The notes: a model not told the origin generated them from the letters alone. A stretch of 64,000 bases of DNA from an uncultured Bacteroidia bacterium (GCA_902788095.1 CADAIT010000005.1:1-64000), one strand, 5' to 3'. Counted from the first letter of the stretch, positions 36,280 through 44,167 are shown. Numbers and translations: made by a program.

Positions 36280-36561
36280 ATGTTTGTAATCCAAATGAAG
36301 AACGCTCTCAGGGGCTTTTCGGCCCCTGCCGCTTGGCAGGCCATCGGCCACTACATGCAGGCCTACAAGTACAATCCCAAGTTTATATCGGCCCTTTCCA
36401 CCATCGCCTATTGCTATCAGCAGAAAAAGGATTACAAACAGGCCGTGGAATGGTACGAGAAATACCTGAAAGTGGCAAAGCCAGGTTCCAAGGGCTATGA
36501 TTTCGCCGCAGACAACCTGGCTTATGTCAAAAGTGAGCTTTTTATGGAAGAGGCCCGGTAG
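36280..36561 (+). pseudogene. C-terminal piece of a TPR protein
   Basis: 93 codons, or 88 from the ATG at 36295. One and a half tetratricopeptide repeats are visible (AIGHYMQAYKYNPKFISALSTIAYCYQQ, then DYKQAVEWYEKYLKVAKPGSKGY), ending in ELFMEE as in much longer Bacteroidota TPR proteins. The front of the protein is missing and repeat R4 lies where it should be. A TATGTTTG box (36279-36286) overlaps the beginning, so it may still be transcribed. Probably a relic; a small functional TPR protein is possible. Confidence 0.55.
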
Positions 36562-37128
36562 TTAGTTAAGGAATATCTTCCTGAAAGTTATTTCGTGATA
36601 GACGCTGTAACCTATTGCCGCCAGGGATTGATTAATCACGGCAGAGTCTTCGCTGTTGAAACCTAAGACCAGTTCCGTGGCCGTAAGGCGCTTAATAATC
36701 ATGGTCTCCTGGCCAGAGGGATCGTTCGGATCCTTCATGATGAACTGGTTCCCCTCGATGGAATAAATCAGGTTTTGGACGATGGGTTCTTCATCCTCAT
36801 AGATAGAAGTGAGTTTTCCGCCTTTTTCGAAACGGAAAACGAGGTCTTCATCTCCTTCCATGAGGTATTCATCATAGATACGATCCTGGACACTCTCGAT
36901 GGCCTCGGCCCTTTCTTCTGCGTCTTCCGGTTCTTCCATGAGTCCCAATTTGATCATGTCGTTGAGATAGGTGGCAGGAGATACGGGCTCACCGTTTTTG
37001 AGGATGGTACGGGAGCGGGAATAACCTTTCCATGAGCCCAGGATGAGGCTGTCGTCCTGGTTGTTTTTGTTGCAACCGGTTATCAGAAGGCCGGCAAAGG
37101 CGGCCAGAAGGAGCAAGAATCTTTTCAT
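36562..37128 (-). CDS. Small lipoprotein of unknown function
   Basis: 188 residues with a lipoprotein signal (LLLLAAFAGLLITGC, lipid-anchored at C19). The mature part has LILGSWKGYSR near its start and alternating short strands (YSIEGNQFIMKD, TELVLGFNS), like lipocalin-type DUF4923/DUF5004 lipoproteins of this phylum; I cannot place it firmly. On the minus strand a TACCTTTG box lies about 40 nt upstream of the ATG (about 37173-37180). Convergent with the TPR piece, whose stop abuts its stop. Confidence 0.75.
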   Translation of the reverse strand: MKRFLLLLAAFAGLLITGCNKNNQDDSLILGSWKGYSRSRTILKNGEPVSPATYLNDMIKLGLMEEPEDAEERAEAIESVQDRIYDEYLMEGDEDLVFRFEKGGKLTSIYEDEEPIVQNLIYSIEGNQFIMKDPNDPSGQETMIIKRLTATELVLGFNSEDSAVINQSLAAIGYSVYHEITFRKIFLN

Positions 37129-37145
37129 AGTGCTAAATAGTTGTG

Positions 37146-37500
37146 TTATTGTCGGCTACAAAGGTAACAATTATTTTTGTTATCTTTGCTTCCGGGAGGA
37201 ATTGTGATGCTGCGGGAGGCATAGCCCCGTAACACATTCCAGCGCCACTCAGCCGTGAAATCACCTGCATGAATGTCAAATAACTCCGGGCTCTGTTCTC
37301 CCATCCGGACGGCATAACCGGCATTTCTGCCGTCATATACGCGAAGGGTGGGCTGGGTCCTTATTTCTATTTCCGTGTCACCTTCCTGAAGGGCCAGGCG
37401 GTATTCTACGAACGGTGCTTCAGAGAGTGTAAGCAATGTGTATGAAGGCGTGTCAAAAGGCAGCACAAGTACTCCGTCAATGTAGCCAAGGCCTTTCACA
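37146..37500 (-). pseudogene. Fragment of a GH115-like glycosidase, broken at both ends
   Basis: The frame from GLGYIDGVLVLPFDTPSY to SRSITIPPGS resembles the C-terminal domain of GH115 alpha-glucuronidase-type enzymes (SPELFDIHAGDFTAEWRWNVLRGYA). Only about 105 codons match. To the right, near 37500, the sequence becomes an integrase in the opposite direction. To the left the frame runs into the lipoprotein promoter with unrelated residues. It is a stranded piece of a large gene. Confidence 0.6.
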
Positions 37501-37504
37501 CGCC

Positions 37505-37743
37505 TTGTAACAGAACTTGACCCAGTCACCAAGAAAGAGGTAAAGCATCCTTTGAACGAAATCGCCAGCAGCCACCTTGCTCGTCGCAACTTTGCAGGCA
37601 ACATATACCGGCAAGTCAAAGATCCCAACTTGGTCGCATCGCTCACCGGCCATGCCGAAGGTTCCCGTGCCTTCAATCGCTACCGAGAAATCGACTTGGA
37701 TATGAAGCAGGATGTGGTGAAGATTCTGGAGAATAAAAAATAG
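37505..37743 (+). pseudogene. C-terminal fragment of a tyrosine recombinase (integrase)
   Basis: About 78 codons reading VTELDPVTKKEV, then ASSHLARRNFAGNIYRQV, LTGHAEGSRAFNRYREID. This is the catalytic C-terminus of a phage-type integrase: the HxxR motif (HLARR), the LTGH box and the nucleophile tyrosine in FNRY. The N-terminal arm-binding and core domains and the first catalytic arginine are missing; GH115-like sequence replaces them. It lies at the left edge of the low-GC island whose right edge is the tRNA-Leu gene, so it may be what is left of the integrase that made the att array. Confidence 0.82.
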
Positions 37744-37749
37744 TTTCAT

Positions 37750-37757
37750 TAAATTTG
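37750..37757 (+). promoter_or_regulatory. Minus-7 box before the AlbA_2 gene
   Basis: TAAATTTG fits TAnnTTTG exactly, 20 nt before the ATG at 37777. No clear minus-33 box. Confidence 0.5.
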
Positions 37758-37776
37758 CAGAAATACGTTGAGGCTT

Positions 37777-39312
37777 ATGACAACGCAAGAAATATTGAAG
37801 CTTTGTGGAAAAGGCGAGCAGACACCAGTTCAGTTGAAAGAACGGGTGGTTGACAATTATGAAGTGGGCAAGGAAATGGTTTGTTATGCCAACGAACGTG
37901 GTGGCGGAACCATCATTGTCGGCGTGAACGACAAGACCGGCGAGATTAATGCTCTTTCACGTCTGGAAGTTCAAGAGCAGACAGGCTTGCTTTCCCAGAT
38001 TGCAGAGCAGAACGTGAAACCAGCAATCTCCATCAAGACCGAAAACGTAGATGTCCCAGGAGGTCAATTGATTGTCGCGACCATCCCGGATGGCATTAAC
38101 AAACCTTACAAAGACAACAAGGGCATCATTTGGGTGAAGAATGGTGCCAACAAACGGCGGGTTATGGACAATGCGGAGATTGCAGAAATGATGTCCGACA
38201 GCGGCACGTTCCGTCAAGATGAGGCGTTAGTTCCGGGGGCGACTTTGGCCGATTTGGACCAGGAAGTCATAAAAATGTACCTGAGAAAGCGCTTTGAAGC
38301 CGTATATCAAAGAAAAAGCCTTTCAGTAGAACACCTTCAAGATGCTTCTGCTGACGAGTTGGCATCTTTGGCTGCTACGGGAATGACAGTGGAGAAGTTA
38401 TTCAAGAATGCAGGACTTATCCGTCCTGACAACGGACTTACCTATGCAGCTATCCTTCTTTTTGGCAAACACACACAGCGCTGGCTTCCCACCGCAACTG
38501 TGAAATGCGTCAGCTTCGTAGGCAACAGCCTTGGAGGGATGGAATTCCGTGACAAGCTGGATGACCTGGATGCCGATGGCGGTTTGCTCCGGCAGTTTGA
38601 TGCCATGATGTCTTTCCTAAAGCGGAACCTTCGGAATGTACAGGTTGAGCCTGGATTCAACTCTCTCGGACGAGTGGAAATTCCATTTGACGCCCTGTCT
38701 GAGATATGCTCAAACGCACTTTTGCATCGTTCATATAGCCGAGAGGCGCCTGTCAGGCTATTCATTTTCGATAATAGGGTTGAGATACACAGCCCGGGAA
38801 TTCTGCCAGGAGGTTTACAAGTTGAAGATGTTTTAATGGGAACGTCCTTTCCAAGGAACAGAATGGTTTTCGCGCACGGGGCCTTCTTGTTGCCATACAC
38901 GGGTGTTGGCAGTGGTTTTATCCGTGTCCGCGAGCTGGACGACAAGATAGAGGTACTCAATGATGAAAAGAGAAAGGAAGTCATAGTTACTTTCTGGCGT
39001 GATAGTAATCAAGGAAGTGTCAGGCCTGGTGTCAGAGTAGCGGGAGAAAGTGACAGAGGTAACGGAGAAAGTGTCAGACCTGGTGACAGACCTAGTGTCA
39101 GAGCCAAAGATGTTTTAACCGGTAAGGAATTGGATGTTGTTAACTTTTGTACTGTTCCGCGCACAAGTAAAGAAATACTTGCAAGGGTTGGGGTGTCATA
39201 TCACTCAAAGAATCTTGCCAAGTATGTCAAATCCTTGGTGAATAAGGGTTTTTTAAAACTGACTATTCCAGAAACACCTAATGACCCCAATCAGAGATAC
39301 GTGAAGTCATAG
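37777..39312 (+). CDS. AlbA_2 (Schlafen-like) domain protein with C-terminal winged helix
   Basis: 511 residues from the ATG at 37777; a TTG nine bases upstream is a less likely start. The N-terminal AlbA_2 nucleic-acid-binding domain shows CYANERGGGTIIVGVND and NGANKRRVMDNAEI. The middle resembles the ATPase-like PF13749 region (EICSNALLHRSYSREAPVRLFIFDNRVEIHSPG). Residues about 405-430 are a degenerate SVRPG/SDRGN repeat, followed by a winged-helix end. Such proteins act as regulators on mobile islands and in some defence loci; the role here is unknown. GC content is visibly lower than in the surrounding core genes. Confidence 0.8.
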   Translation: MTTQEILKLCGKGEQTPVQLKERVVDNYEVGKEMVCYANERGGGTIIVGVNDKTGEINALSRLEVQEQTGLLSQIAEQNVKPAISIKTENVDVPGGQLIVATIPDGINKPYKDNKGIIWVKNGANKRRVMDNAEIAEMMSDSGTFRQDEALVPGATLADLDQEVIKMYLRKRFEAVYQRKSLSVEHLQDASADELASLAATGMTVEKLFKNAGLIRPDNGLTYAAILLFGKHTQRWLPTATVKCVSFVGNSLGGMEFRDKLDDLDADGGLLRQFDAMMSFLKRNLRNVQVEPGFNSLGRVEIPFDALSEICSNALLHRSYSREAPVRLFIFDNRVEIHSPGILPGGLQVEDVLMGTSFPRNRMVFAHGAFLLPYTGVGSGFIRVRELDDKIEVLNDEKRKEVIVTFWRDSNQGSVRPGVRVAGESDRGNGESVRPGDRPSVRAKDVLTGKELDVVNFCTVPRTSKEILARVGVSYHSKNLAKYVKSLVNKGFLKLTIPETPNDPNQRYVKS

Positions 39313-39356
39313 TTCACCCCGAAAACTTGCACAACTCAATTATTTTACGAAACTTT

Positions 39357-39391
39357 GTATCGCCGCATAGCATATGTCCATGCGGCGATAC
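39357..39391. other. Perfect 12-bp hairpin between the AlbA_2 and HTH genes
   Basis: GTATCGCCGCAT (39357-39368) pairs with ATGCGGCGATAC (39380-39391) across 11 nt. A T-tract is absent. It could be a transcript-stabilising or attenuating structure 30 nt before the next gene. Confidence 0.6.
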
Positions 39392-39420
39392 ATATTTTAA
39401 ACCTTTAATTCTGGTTCGAT

Positions 39421-39735
39421 ATGAAGAGAGAGATTTGTGCGCCGGAAGTGCCGGCAAGCCAGATGGTCCTAACCATCATCACCGATGAGCAGCTGGAGGC
39501 GTTCGCCGATGCTGTCATCACCAAGTATCAACAAAACATCGTCCGCCGCAAGGCGGCAGAGAAACCGCAGGAAGAGTGGATGACTCGAAAGGAAGTCATG
39601 ACGCTCCTCCGGCGATGCGACTCTACCATGACCAAATGGGATCGGCGGGGCTACCTGGTGCCGTCAATGGTGGGCGGCAAGCATCTGTACCGGAAGGCCG
39701 ATGTTATGCGTATTCTTAACGGAGGGAGGATGTAG
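39421..39735 (+). CDS. Helix-turn-helix protein of the mobile-element (excisionase-like) type
   Basis: 104 residues. The C-terminal half (EEWMTRKEVMTLLRRCDSTMTKWDRRGYLVPSMVGGKHLYRKADVMRIL) is an HTH_17/MerR-like winged domain, common next to integrases on Bacteroidota transposons and islands. It may be a recombination directionality factor or a regulator. It is followed after 2 nt by a small gene. Confidence 0.78.
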   Translation: MKREICAPEVPASQMVLTIITDEQLEAFADAVITKYQQNIVRRKAAEKPQEEWMTRKEVMTLLRRCDSTMTKWDRRGYLVPSMVGGKHLYRKADVMRILNGGRM

Positions 39736-39737
39736 CC

Positions 39738-39959
39738 ATGGAACAGATTGACAGTTTCCAATTGTCGGAGCAACTCGGGATTGTTCTCAATATTGAAACT
39801 CAGCAATTGTTACAAGGAGCATCATATAATGATCATTTATCGTCGATCTCACAATTAGATGTAAATGCATTATGGAATAAAGAACTTGTTGAGAGGCGGA
39901 CAGAAAGAATGCTTTCAATTATATGGGACAGAGTCTCTAACTGGATATTTCCACGATAG
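39738..39959 (+). CDS. Small protein of unknown function
   Basis: 73 codons, acidic to neutral, with predicted helices (QLSEQLGIVLNIETQQLL) and a C-terminal aromatic patch (IIWDRVSNWIFPR). No family is recognised. It starts 2 nt after the HTH gene, so it is probably translated with it, and ends 18 nt before the hairpin of the first att site. Confidence 0.5.
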   Translation: MEQIDSFQLSEQLGIVLNIETQQLLQGASYNDHLSSISQLDVNALWNKELVERRTERMLSIIWDRVSNWIFPR

Positions 39960-39977
39960 CTGTTGTCCAACTAACGA

Positions 39978-40012
39978 AAAACAGCCCGTAGGACTCGCTC
40001 TACAGGCTGTTT
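39978..40012 (-). terminator. Hairpin adjoining att copy 1
   Basis: AAACAGCC...GTAG pairs with CTAC...GGCTGTTT. It sits 3 nt left of the att core, exactly where a terminator follows the real tRNA-Leu at 44168-44204. On the minus strand it is followed by a T-rich run. Confidence 0.6.
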
Positions 40013-40015
40013 CGG

Positions 40016-40029
40016 TGCCTCGGGCGGGA
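40016..40029. other. att-like copy 1 of the tRNA-Leu 3' end
   Basis: TGCCTCGGGCGGGA, identical to the last 14 bases of tRNA-Leu(UAA) at 44209-44222; the base to the left (G) also matches. It marks the left end of cassette 1 (40016-42102). The stretch 39960-40267 contains only this site, its hairpin and the flank repeat. Confidence 0.75.
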
Positions 40030-40088
40030 ACACTAAATTAATATCATAAACGCTTGATATTAAGTGTGTTGCGCGTTTGTGAAAATAA

Positions 40089-40132
40089 ATTACTGAAACT
40101 ATCCTGAAACATTTCTGTCAGTTAGTGTCTTT
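40089..40132. repeat. Flank repeat of cassette 1, left end
   Basis: Begins TTACTGAAACTATCCTGAAAC and continues through TTCTGTCAGTTAGTGTCTTT. It closely resembles 42176-42219 and lies at the same distance (about 75 nt) from its att core. It contains a tandem CTGAAAC pair, which could be a recombinase arm site. Confidence 0.7.
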
Positions 40133-40267
40133 CTATGTCTGGATGTGAGTGTCGATTATTCTGACATAGAGCGAAAAAATATGGCTTTTTCTGCCTGGTT
40201 CTTTCATATTTCCGTCGCCATTGCCTCGTCCCGTTTTAGGACCTGACCGGCGTTGTTGCCTGGTCCA

Positions 40268-40471
40268 TCATGGGGCCTGGAAAACTCCTGCGGGGGGTGC
40301 CTCTACAAAGCGGTCTTTCGCCTCCGGATAGGCCGCCGCCAGGGCTGCATAGTCCGTGAGCACGTCGTCAAGATACGTTTTTTCCGCGGCCGGCCCGGGT
40401 TGCGGGTTCCTGGCGCAGGAGAATGCGGCAATCAGGCATGCCGCCAAAAGGAGTCGGAGATTCTTTTTCAT
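40268..40471 (-). CDS. Short lipoprotein of unknown function
   Basis: 67 residues. A lipoprotein signal (LLLAACLIAAFSC) is followed by a short Pro- and Ala-rich mature part. TATCTTTG (CAAAGATA at 40477-40484 on the plus strand) is only 6 nt upstream of the ATG, which would give an almost leaderless transcript. The mature part of about 48 residues may be the truncated front of a longer lipoprotein. Lies within cassette 1, divergent from the AbrB gene. Confidence 0.5.
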   Translation of the reverse strand: MKKNLRLLLAACLIAAFSCARNPQPGPAAEKTYLDDVLTDYAALAAAYPEAKDRFVEAPPAGVFQAP

Positions 40472-40520
40472 ATCTGCAAAGATATGTTTTTTTTGAAAGA
40501 AAGAAACACTTTCTGGCCTT

Positions 40521-40549
40521 TTTGATTATGGTAATAATAGTTATATTTG
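40521..40549 (+). promoter_or_regulatory. Bacteroidota-type promoter of the AbrB-acyltransferase pair
   Basis: TTTG (40521-40524), 17-nt spacer, TATATTTG (40542-40549). Both boxes match the consensus. The ATG at 40575 follows. Confidence 0.7.
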
Positions 40550-40574
40550 TGGGAAAATTCTAACAAGTATAACA

Positions 40575-40784
40575 ATGCAAGAGAATGACGGCAAATACAT
40601 CTTCGGCGTGGTGAAGGTGGGCGACAAAGGCCAGATTGTAATTCCACGGGACGCACGCAAAGTGTATGACATCAAGCCGGGGGACGCGCTGCTTCTGCTG
40701 GGCGATCAGAAAGGCATGGCGCTCATCAAAACTGAAATCTTCCAGAGCGCTATTGATCAGGTGATGGAGGGCCTTCCCAAATGA
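40575..40784 (+). CDS. AbrB/MazE/SpoVT-type DNA-binding protein
   Basis: 69 residues with the swapped-hairpin AbrB fold: VVKVGDKGQIVIPRDARKVYDIKPGDALLLLGD. Such proteins act as dimeric transcription regulators or antitoxins. No MazF/PIN-type toxin follows; instead the stop overlaps the start of an acyltransferase gene by 4 nt, so it probably regulates that gene and itself. Confidence 0.85.
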   Translation: MQENDGKYIFGVVKVGDKGQIVIPRDARKVYDIKPGDALLLLGDQKGMALIKTEIFQSAIDQVMEGLPK

Positions 40785-41878
40785 GAAAGCATTGGATGGA
40801 TAACCTGCGCTGGGTGACGGTCCTCCTGGTGCTGCTGTATCACGTTGTCTATTTTTATAACAACAAGGGCGTCTTCGGTGGAATCGGCGGTTTCGGCCCA
40901 TATCCGGAAGTCCCTCAGTATCAGGACGTGCTCATGTACATCCTGTATCCTTGGTTCATGCCTCTGCTGTTCATCCTTGCGGGCATCAGCGCCAGGTATG
41001 CCCTGGACAAGTACAGCGCCAGGGATTGGTTCAAGTCGCGCACTCGGAAACTGCTGGTGCCGGGGACCATCGGCCTATTTGTGTTCCACTGGATGGTGGG
41101 GTACTTCAGTACGGCTGTGGCGGCAAGGCAGGGGGTGTTTGACAGTGTACCGGCCGCGGTCAAATATGTGATTATGGCCGTGAGCGGAACGGGCCCGCTC
41201 TGGTTCATCCAGGTGCTGTGGCTGCTGAGCCTTGTGCTCCTGATTGTGAGGGCTCTGGACAGACATAATCGGTTCTGGACTTGGTGCGGGAAGGCCGGCA
41301 TTGTATGGATAATCATGCTTGGAGTACTCTTCTGGGCTGGGGAGCAGACGCTAATCCGGAACCCGCGTCCGGAATCGGCCGACGGCCTCCTGAACCTTTA
41401 CAAGCCGCTGTTTTATATGGTGCCCTTCCTGCTGGGGTACTTCGTTTTTTCGCATGAGCAGGTGCAGTCGCAGGTTGGGAGGGCCTGGATTCCACTGATG
41501 GCTTCCGCCGTGGTGGCCGGAGGTGTCCTTATCGGCACCACCTTCGGGCAGGACAACACCTCTCCTGAGTATCTGGGAAGTCCGCTTAACAGCCTGTACG
41601 GCTGGCTGATGTGCCTGGCGATGATGGGCTGGTTCAAGGCAAAGTTTGACCGCACCAACGCATTCGCCGCCTATATGACCCGCTCCAGCTACGGCATCTA
41701 TATCGTCCACTATTTGGTGATTGCCAGCCTTGGCTACCAGATGAAAATCTATACCCAATTGCCGCCGTGGTCCATGTACGCGATTCTGACAGTCGCGGTG
41801 TTCGCCCTTTCGCCGCTGCTGTATGAAGTAATCCGCCGCATCCCTTTGGTGCGATGGTGTGTTTTCGGGGAAAAATAG
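40781..41878 (+). CDS. Membrane acyltransferase (Acyl_transf_3 family)
   Basis: 365 residues with about ten membrane helices. The N-terminal MDNLRWVTVLLVLLYHVVYFYN carries the histidine typical of the family's first helix (OafA/OpgC-like enzymes that O-acylate sugars). MPLLFILAGISARYAL and SSYGIYIVHYLVI are further family segments. Substrate unknown; likely a surface or periplasmic glycan. It is the cargo of cassette 1 with its AbrB partner. Confidence 0.85.
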   Translation: MRKHWMDNLRWVTVLLVLLYHVVYFYNNKGVFGGIGGFGPYPEVPQYQDVLMYILYPWFMPLLFILAGISARYALDKYSARDWFKSRTRKLLVPGTIGLFVFHWMVGYFSTAVAARQGVFDSVPAAVKYVIMAVSGTGPLWFIQVLWLLSLVLLIVRALDRHNRFWTWCGKAGIVWIIMLGVLFWAGEQTLIRNPRPESADGLLNLYKPLFYMVPFLLGYFVFSHEQVQSQVGRAWIPLMASAVVAGGVLIGTTFGQDNTSPEYLGSPLNSLYGWLMCLAMMGWFKAKFDRTNAFAAYMTRSSYGIYIVHYLVIASLGYQMKIYTQLPPWSMYAILTVAVFALSPLLYEVIRRIPLVRWCVFGEK

Positions 41879-41996
41879 ACAGTGAGAACCAGGTTACGAT
41901 CAAAACGAGGTCAAGAACCAATGCGTCTCCCGGAGACCTTTCGGCAGAATGCGGGCGCTCTGCCCCTGCCCTCCCGTCCTTCCCCCCGGCCATTAT

Positions 41997-42031
41997 GCAA
42001 CTGATGTCCTCAAAAAATGGACATCAGTTGC
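41997..42031. repeat. Perfect 13-bp inverted repeat
   Basis: GCAACTGATGTCC (41997-42009) and GGACATCAGTTGC (42019-42031) with a 9-nt A-rich loop. It lies about 120 nt after the acyltransferase stop. No T-tract on either side. The rest of 41879-42250 holds the second hairpin, att copy 2 and the flank repeat, and no gene. Confidence 0.65.
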
Positions 42032-42060
42032 ACCCGGGTTCCTGAACTCTTCCATAATAT

Positions 42061-42095
42061 AAGAGCCAACTGCTAATATCCAGCAGTTGGCTCTT
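42061..42095 (-). terminator. Hairpin adjoining att copy 2
   Basis: AAGAGCCAACTGCT (42061-42074) pairs with AGCAGTTGGCTCTT (42082-42095), 14 bp perfect. It lies 7 nt left of the att core, the same place as the terminators of the other two att copies. Confidence 0.7.
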
Positions 42096-42102
42096 TCTAA
42101 GG

Positions 42103-42116
42103 TGCCTCGGGCGGGA
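42103..42116. other. att-like copy 2 of the tRNA-Leu 3' end
   Basis: TGCCTCGGGCGGGA again, preceded by G. It separates cassette 1 (40016-42102, 2087 bp) from cassette 2 (42103-44208, 2106 bp). Confidence 0.75.
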
Positions 42117-42175
42117 GCACTAATGTCCGTGCGTAAGCTCCTAATTATCAGTAAAATACGAATTCTCGATCTGCG

Positions 42176-42219
42176 TTTACTGAAACTATACTGAAACATT
42201 TCTGTTAGTGAGTGTCTTT
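42176..42219. repeat. Flank repeat of cassette 2, left end
   Basis: Begins TTTACTGAAACTATACTG and continues through TTCTGTTAGTGAGTGTCTTT. It differs from the cassette 1 copy at only a few positions and lies at the same distance from its att core. Confidence 0.7.
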
Positions 42220-42250
42220 GTTTGGCAGTACTTGTTGGGAAGTGAAAGAA

Positions 42251-43009
42251 TTATTTCAATAACTTTTGGTCGCCCGAGTCAATCGCCCTAAATCTATTCT
42301 CGATGTCAGCATTATTCAGGCTTTGGAGTTGAGACTGGGCGATTTCGCTAAGAATCTCATAACGTTTTCTGCGACCTAGACCTTGTTTGGTGGCATTCAT
42401 GCTCTCAAGGTTTACCATTACAACGAGTTCGCTGATACTGGCTACGTCGCGTGGATTCAGTCCTTTGGCAGCCAGTACCGGGTTTGCATCCCGCCATTGT
42501 TTGGCGGTGTAATGGAAAAGTGCCAAGTTTAGCATATCCGTTTCTGAAGTGTAGGCGAACTTGATTTGGCTTTCTTCCATTAATTGTGGAACGATAAAAT
42601 CCCTAACCGCGTCGGTATGAATTTCGTAATTCACCTTGCTTAGGATACGTTTAACCTTCCAGTCTTCCAGCAGGGGGCTGCTCTCCTGTTCCTTGAGTCG
42701 CTGATATTCCTTAATCAGGTAGAGTTTGAACACAGGACTGATGGCCCCGCAAAACTCGAAGGCAATATCTTTGTGTGCATATGTTCCGCCGTAACGCCCC
42801 GCTTTGGACACCAATCCGATAGCACCGGTCTTTTCTATCCAGTTGCTGACGCTGAGCGTAAACGTAGGAAGACCGGCCTCTTTTCTAAAGTGGTCAAATT
42901 CGACCACTTTAAAACTAGGGTTGTAAAGAGCCTCCCATGTGCCTAAGAATTCAATGGTAGAACGCGTTCTTAGCCAGTTTTGATAATATCTTTTTTTTGT
43001 CGGCGACAT
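42251..43009 (-). CDS. KilA-N domain protein, N-terminally short copy
   Basis: 252 residues. It is clearly homologous to the gene at 43113 (NWLRTRSTIEFLGTWEALYNP, EKTGAIGLVSKAGRYGGTYAHKDIAFEF) but lacks about 30 residues at the front of the KilA-N DNA-binding domain, starting instead with MSPTKKRYYQ. Of the middle motif, the usual MWISPEFK is changed to GAISPVFK. It may be a decayed or repurposed copy. It ends with ...GDQKLLK, and its paralogue ends with NRKLLK. Divergent from the full-length copy, with 103 nt between. Lower GC than the core. Confidence 0.75.
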   Translation of the reverse strand: MSPTKKRYYQNWLRTRSTIEFLGTWEALYNPSFKVVEFDHFRKEAGLPTFTLSVSNWIEKTGAIGLVSKAGRYGGTYAHKDIAFEFCGAISPVFKLYLIKEYQRLKEQESSPLLEDWKVKRILSKVNYEIHTDAVRDFIVPQLMEESQIKFAYTSETDMLNLALFHYTAKQWRDANPVLAAKGLNPRDVASISELVVMVNLESMNATKQGLGRRKRYEILSEIAQSQLQSLNNADIENRFRAIDSGDQKLLK

Positions 43010-43083
43010 AAAACTCCTTTTTTAAAAAGGCCGGGATTGGTGACTATTGTATAAAACAAGAATGATTGAAAAAGAAATAGTAT

Positions 43084-43091
43084 TATCTTTG
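43084..43091 (+). promoter_or_regulatory. Minus-7 box of the full-length KilA-N gene
   Basis: TATCTTTG, an exact match to TAnnTTTG, 21 nt before the ATG at 43113. A TTG lies 15 nt upstream, shorter spacing than ideal. Confidence 0.5.
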
Positions 43092-43112
43092 TTCTGTTAA
43101 TAGTCTGGCGCA

Positions 43113-43916
43113 ATGTCAAAGATAGATGTAAACGGCGTCGCCGTAACTGTAGTTAAGGTCGGAAGTGAGGACTATATCAGCCTCACGGATATGACGCGCT
43201 CCAAAGATGGGGAGTTTTTCTTTCACAACTGGCTTCGTAACAGGAACACCGTCGAGTTCCTGGGTACTTGGGAGAAGGTTTTCAATCCCGAGTTTAATTC
43301 TGCCGAATTCGACATAATTAAAAGTAAAGCGGGACTCAACAATTTCCGCCTCAGCGCTAAAGAATGGACGGAGAAGACCCATGCTATTGGCATAGTTTCC
43401 AAAGCCGGGCGTTATGGCGGCACTTATGCTCACAAGGACATCGCTTTTGAGTTTGCTATGTGGATCAGCCCGGAATTTAAGGTTTATCTTATCCGTGAAT
43501 TCCAGCGCCTTAAGGAAGAGGAGCAGAAACTCATTGGGTGGACAGCCAAACGCGAACTCTCCAAAGTGAACTACCGTATCCATACTGATGCCATCAAACA
43601 GAACTTGATTCCAACTGAGGTTTCAGAGAAGCAAATATCTTTTATCTACGCCAACGAAGCCGACGTTCTCAATGTAGCTTTATTCGGCATGACAGCGAAA
43701 GAATGGCGAGATGCCAACCCGGAACTCAAAGGTAATATCCGCGACTACGCTACCATTAACCAACTCATCTGCCTTTCCAACATGGAAAGCCTGAATGCCA
43801 TTTTCATCAACGAAGGGCTTCCTCAAGCAGAAAGGCTCCGCAGACTTAATGCTATCGCAATTCAGCAGATGTCCGTACTGGAAGGAAACGAAACCAATCG
43901 AAAACTTCTGAAATAA
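43113..43916 (+). CDS. KilA-N domain protein
   Basis: 267 residues. KilA-N is a DNA-binding domain of phages, large DNA viruses and mobile islands. The N-terminal beta-hairpin (VNGVAVTVVKVGSEDYISLTDMTR) is followed by NWLRNRNTVEFLGTWE and the highly conserved KAGRYGGTYAHKDIAFEFAMWISPEFKVYLI. The C-terminal half (residues about 140-267) is a helical domain found in the Bacteroidota version (VNYRIHTDAIKQNLIP, EADVLNVALFGMTAKEWRDANP). Exact role unknown: regulator or element maintenance. It is the cargo of cassette 2 with its divergent, shortened paralogue. Confidence 0.85.
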   Translation: MSKIDVNGVAVTVVKVGSEDYISLTDMTRSKDGEFFFHNWLRNRNTVEFLGTWEKVFNPEFNSAEFDIIKSKAGLNNFRLSAKEWTEKTHAIGIVSKAGRYGGTYAHKDIAFEFAMWISPEFKVYLIREFQRLKEEEQKLIGWTAKRELSKVNYRIHTDAIKQNLIPTEVSEKQISFIYANEADVLNVALFGMTAKEWRDANPELKGNIRDYATINQLICLSNMESLNAIFINEGLPQAERLRRLNAIAIQQMSVLEGNETNRKLLK

Positions 43917-44167
43917 TCTTATTGGCAGGTCAAAAAGCAGATGTCTCGGGTCTCAGAAGCCTACGAAGGAATATATTTGGTTTCTGCAGGTTCAACACAT
44001 AGGGAGCATTCTACGACAGGTTTTTGGAGCATACGTTATATGTGCAGCGCGCGCACTGACTTCATCTTTTGGCTTGCTAGATTCTTGGCCTGAGAAAATG
44101 CAAAACAACCGTTTTTTTGCATTGAGCCAAACATTTCGCGAAAAAGGCCTAAAAAACGGCAAAAACA

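Noticed and set aside
40016..40029. Additional tRNA-Leu genes at 40016 and 42103
   Set aside because: Only the last 14-15 bases match; the rest of a cloverleaf is absent. They are att-type copies.
40575..40784. Antitoxin of a toxin-antitoxin pair
   Set aside because: The AbrB fold fits, but the overlapping partner is a ten-helix acyltransferase, not a toxin nuclease.
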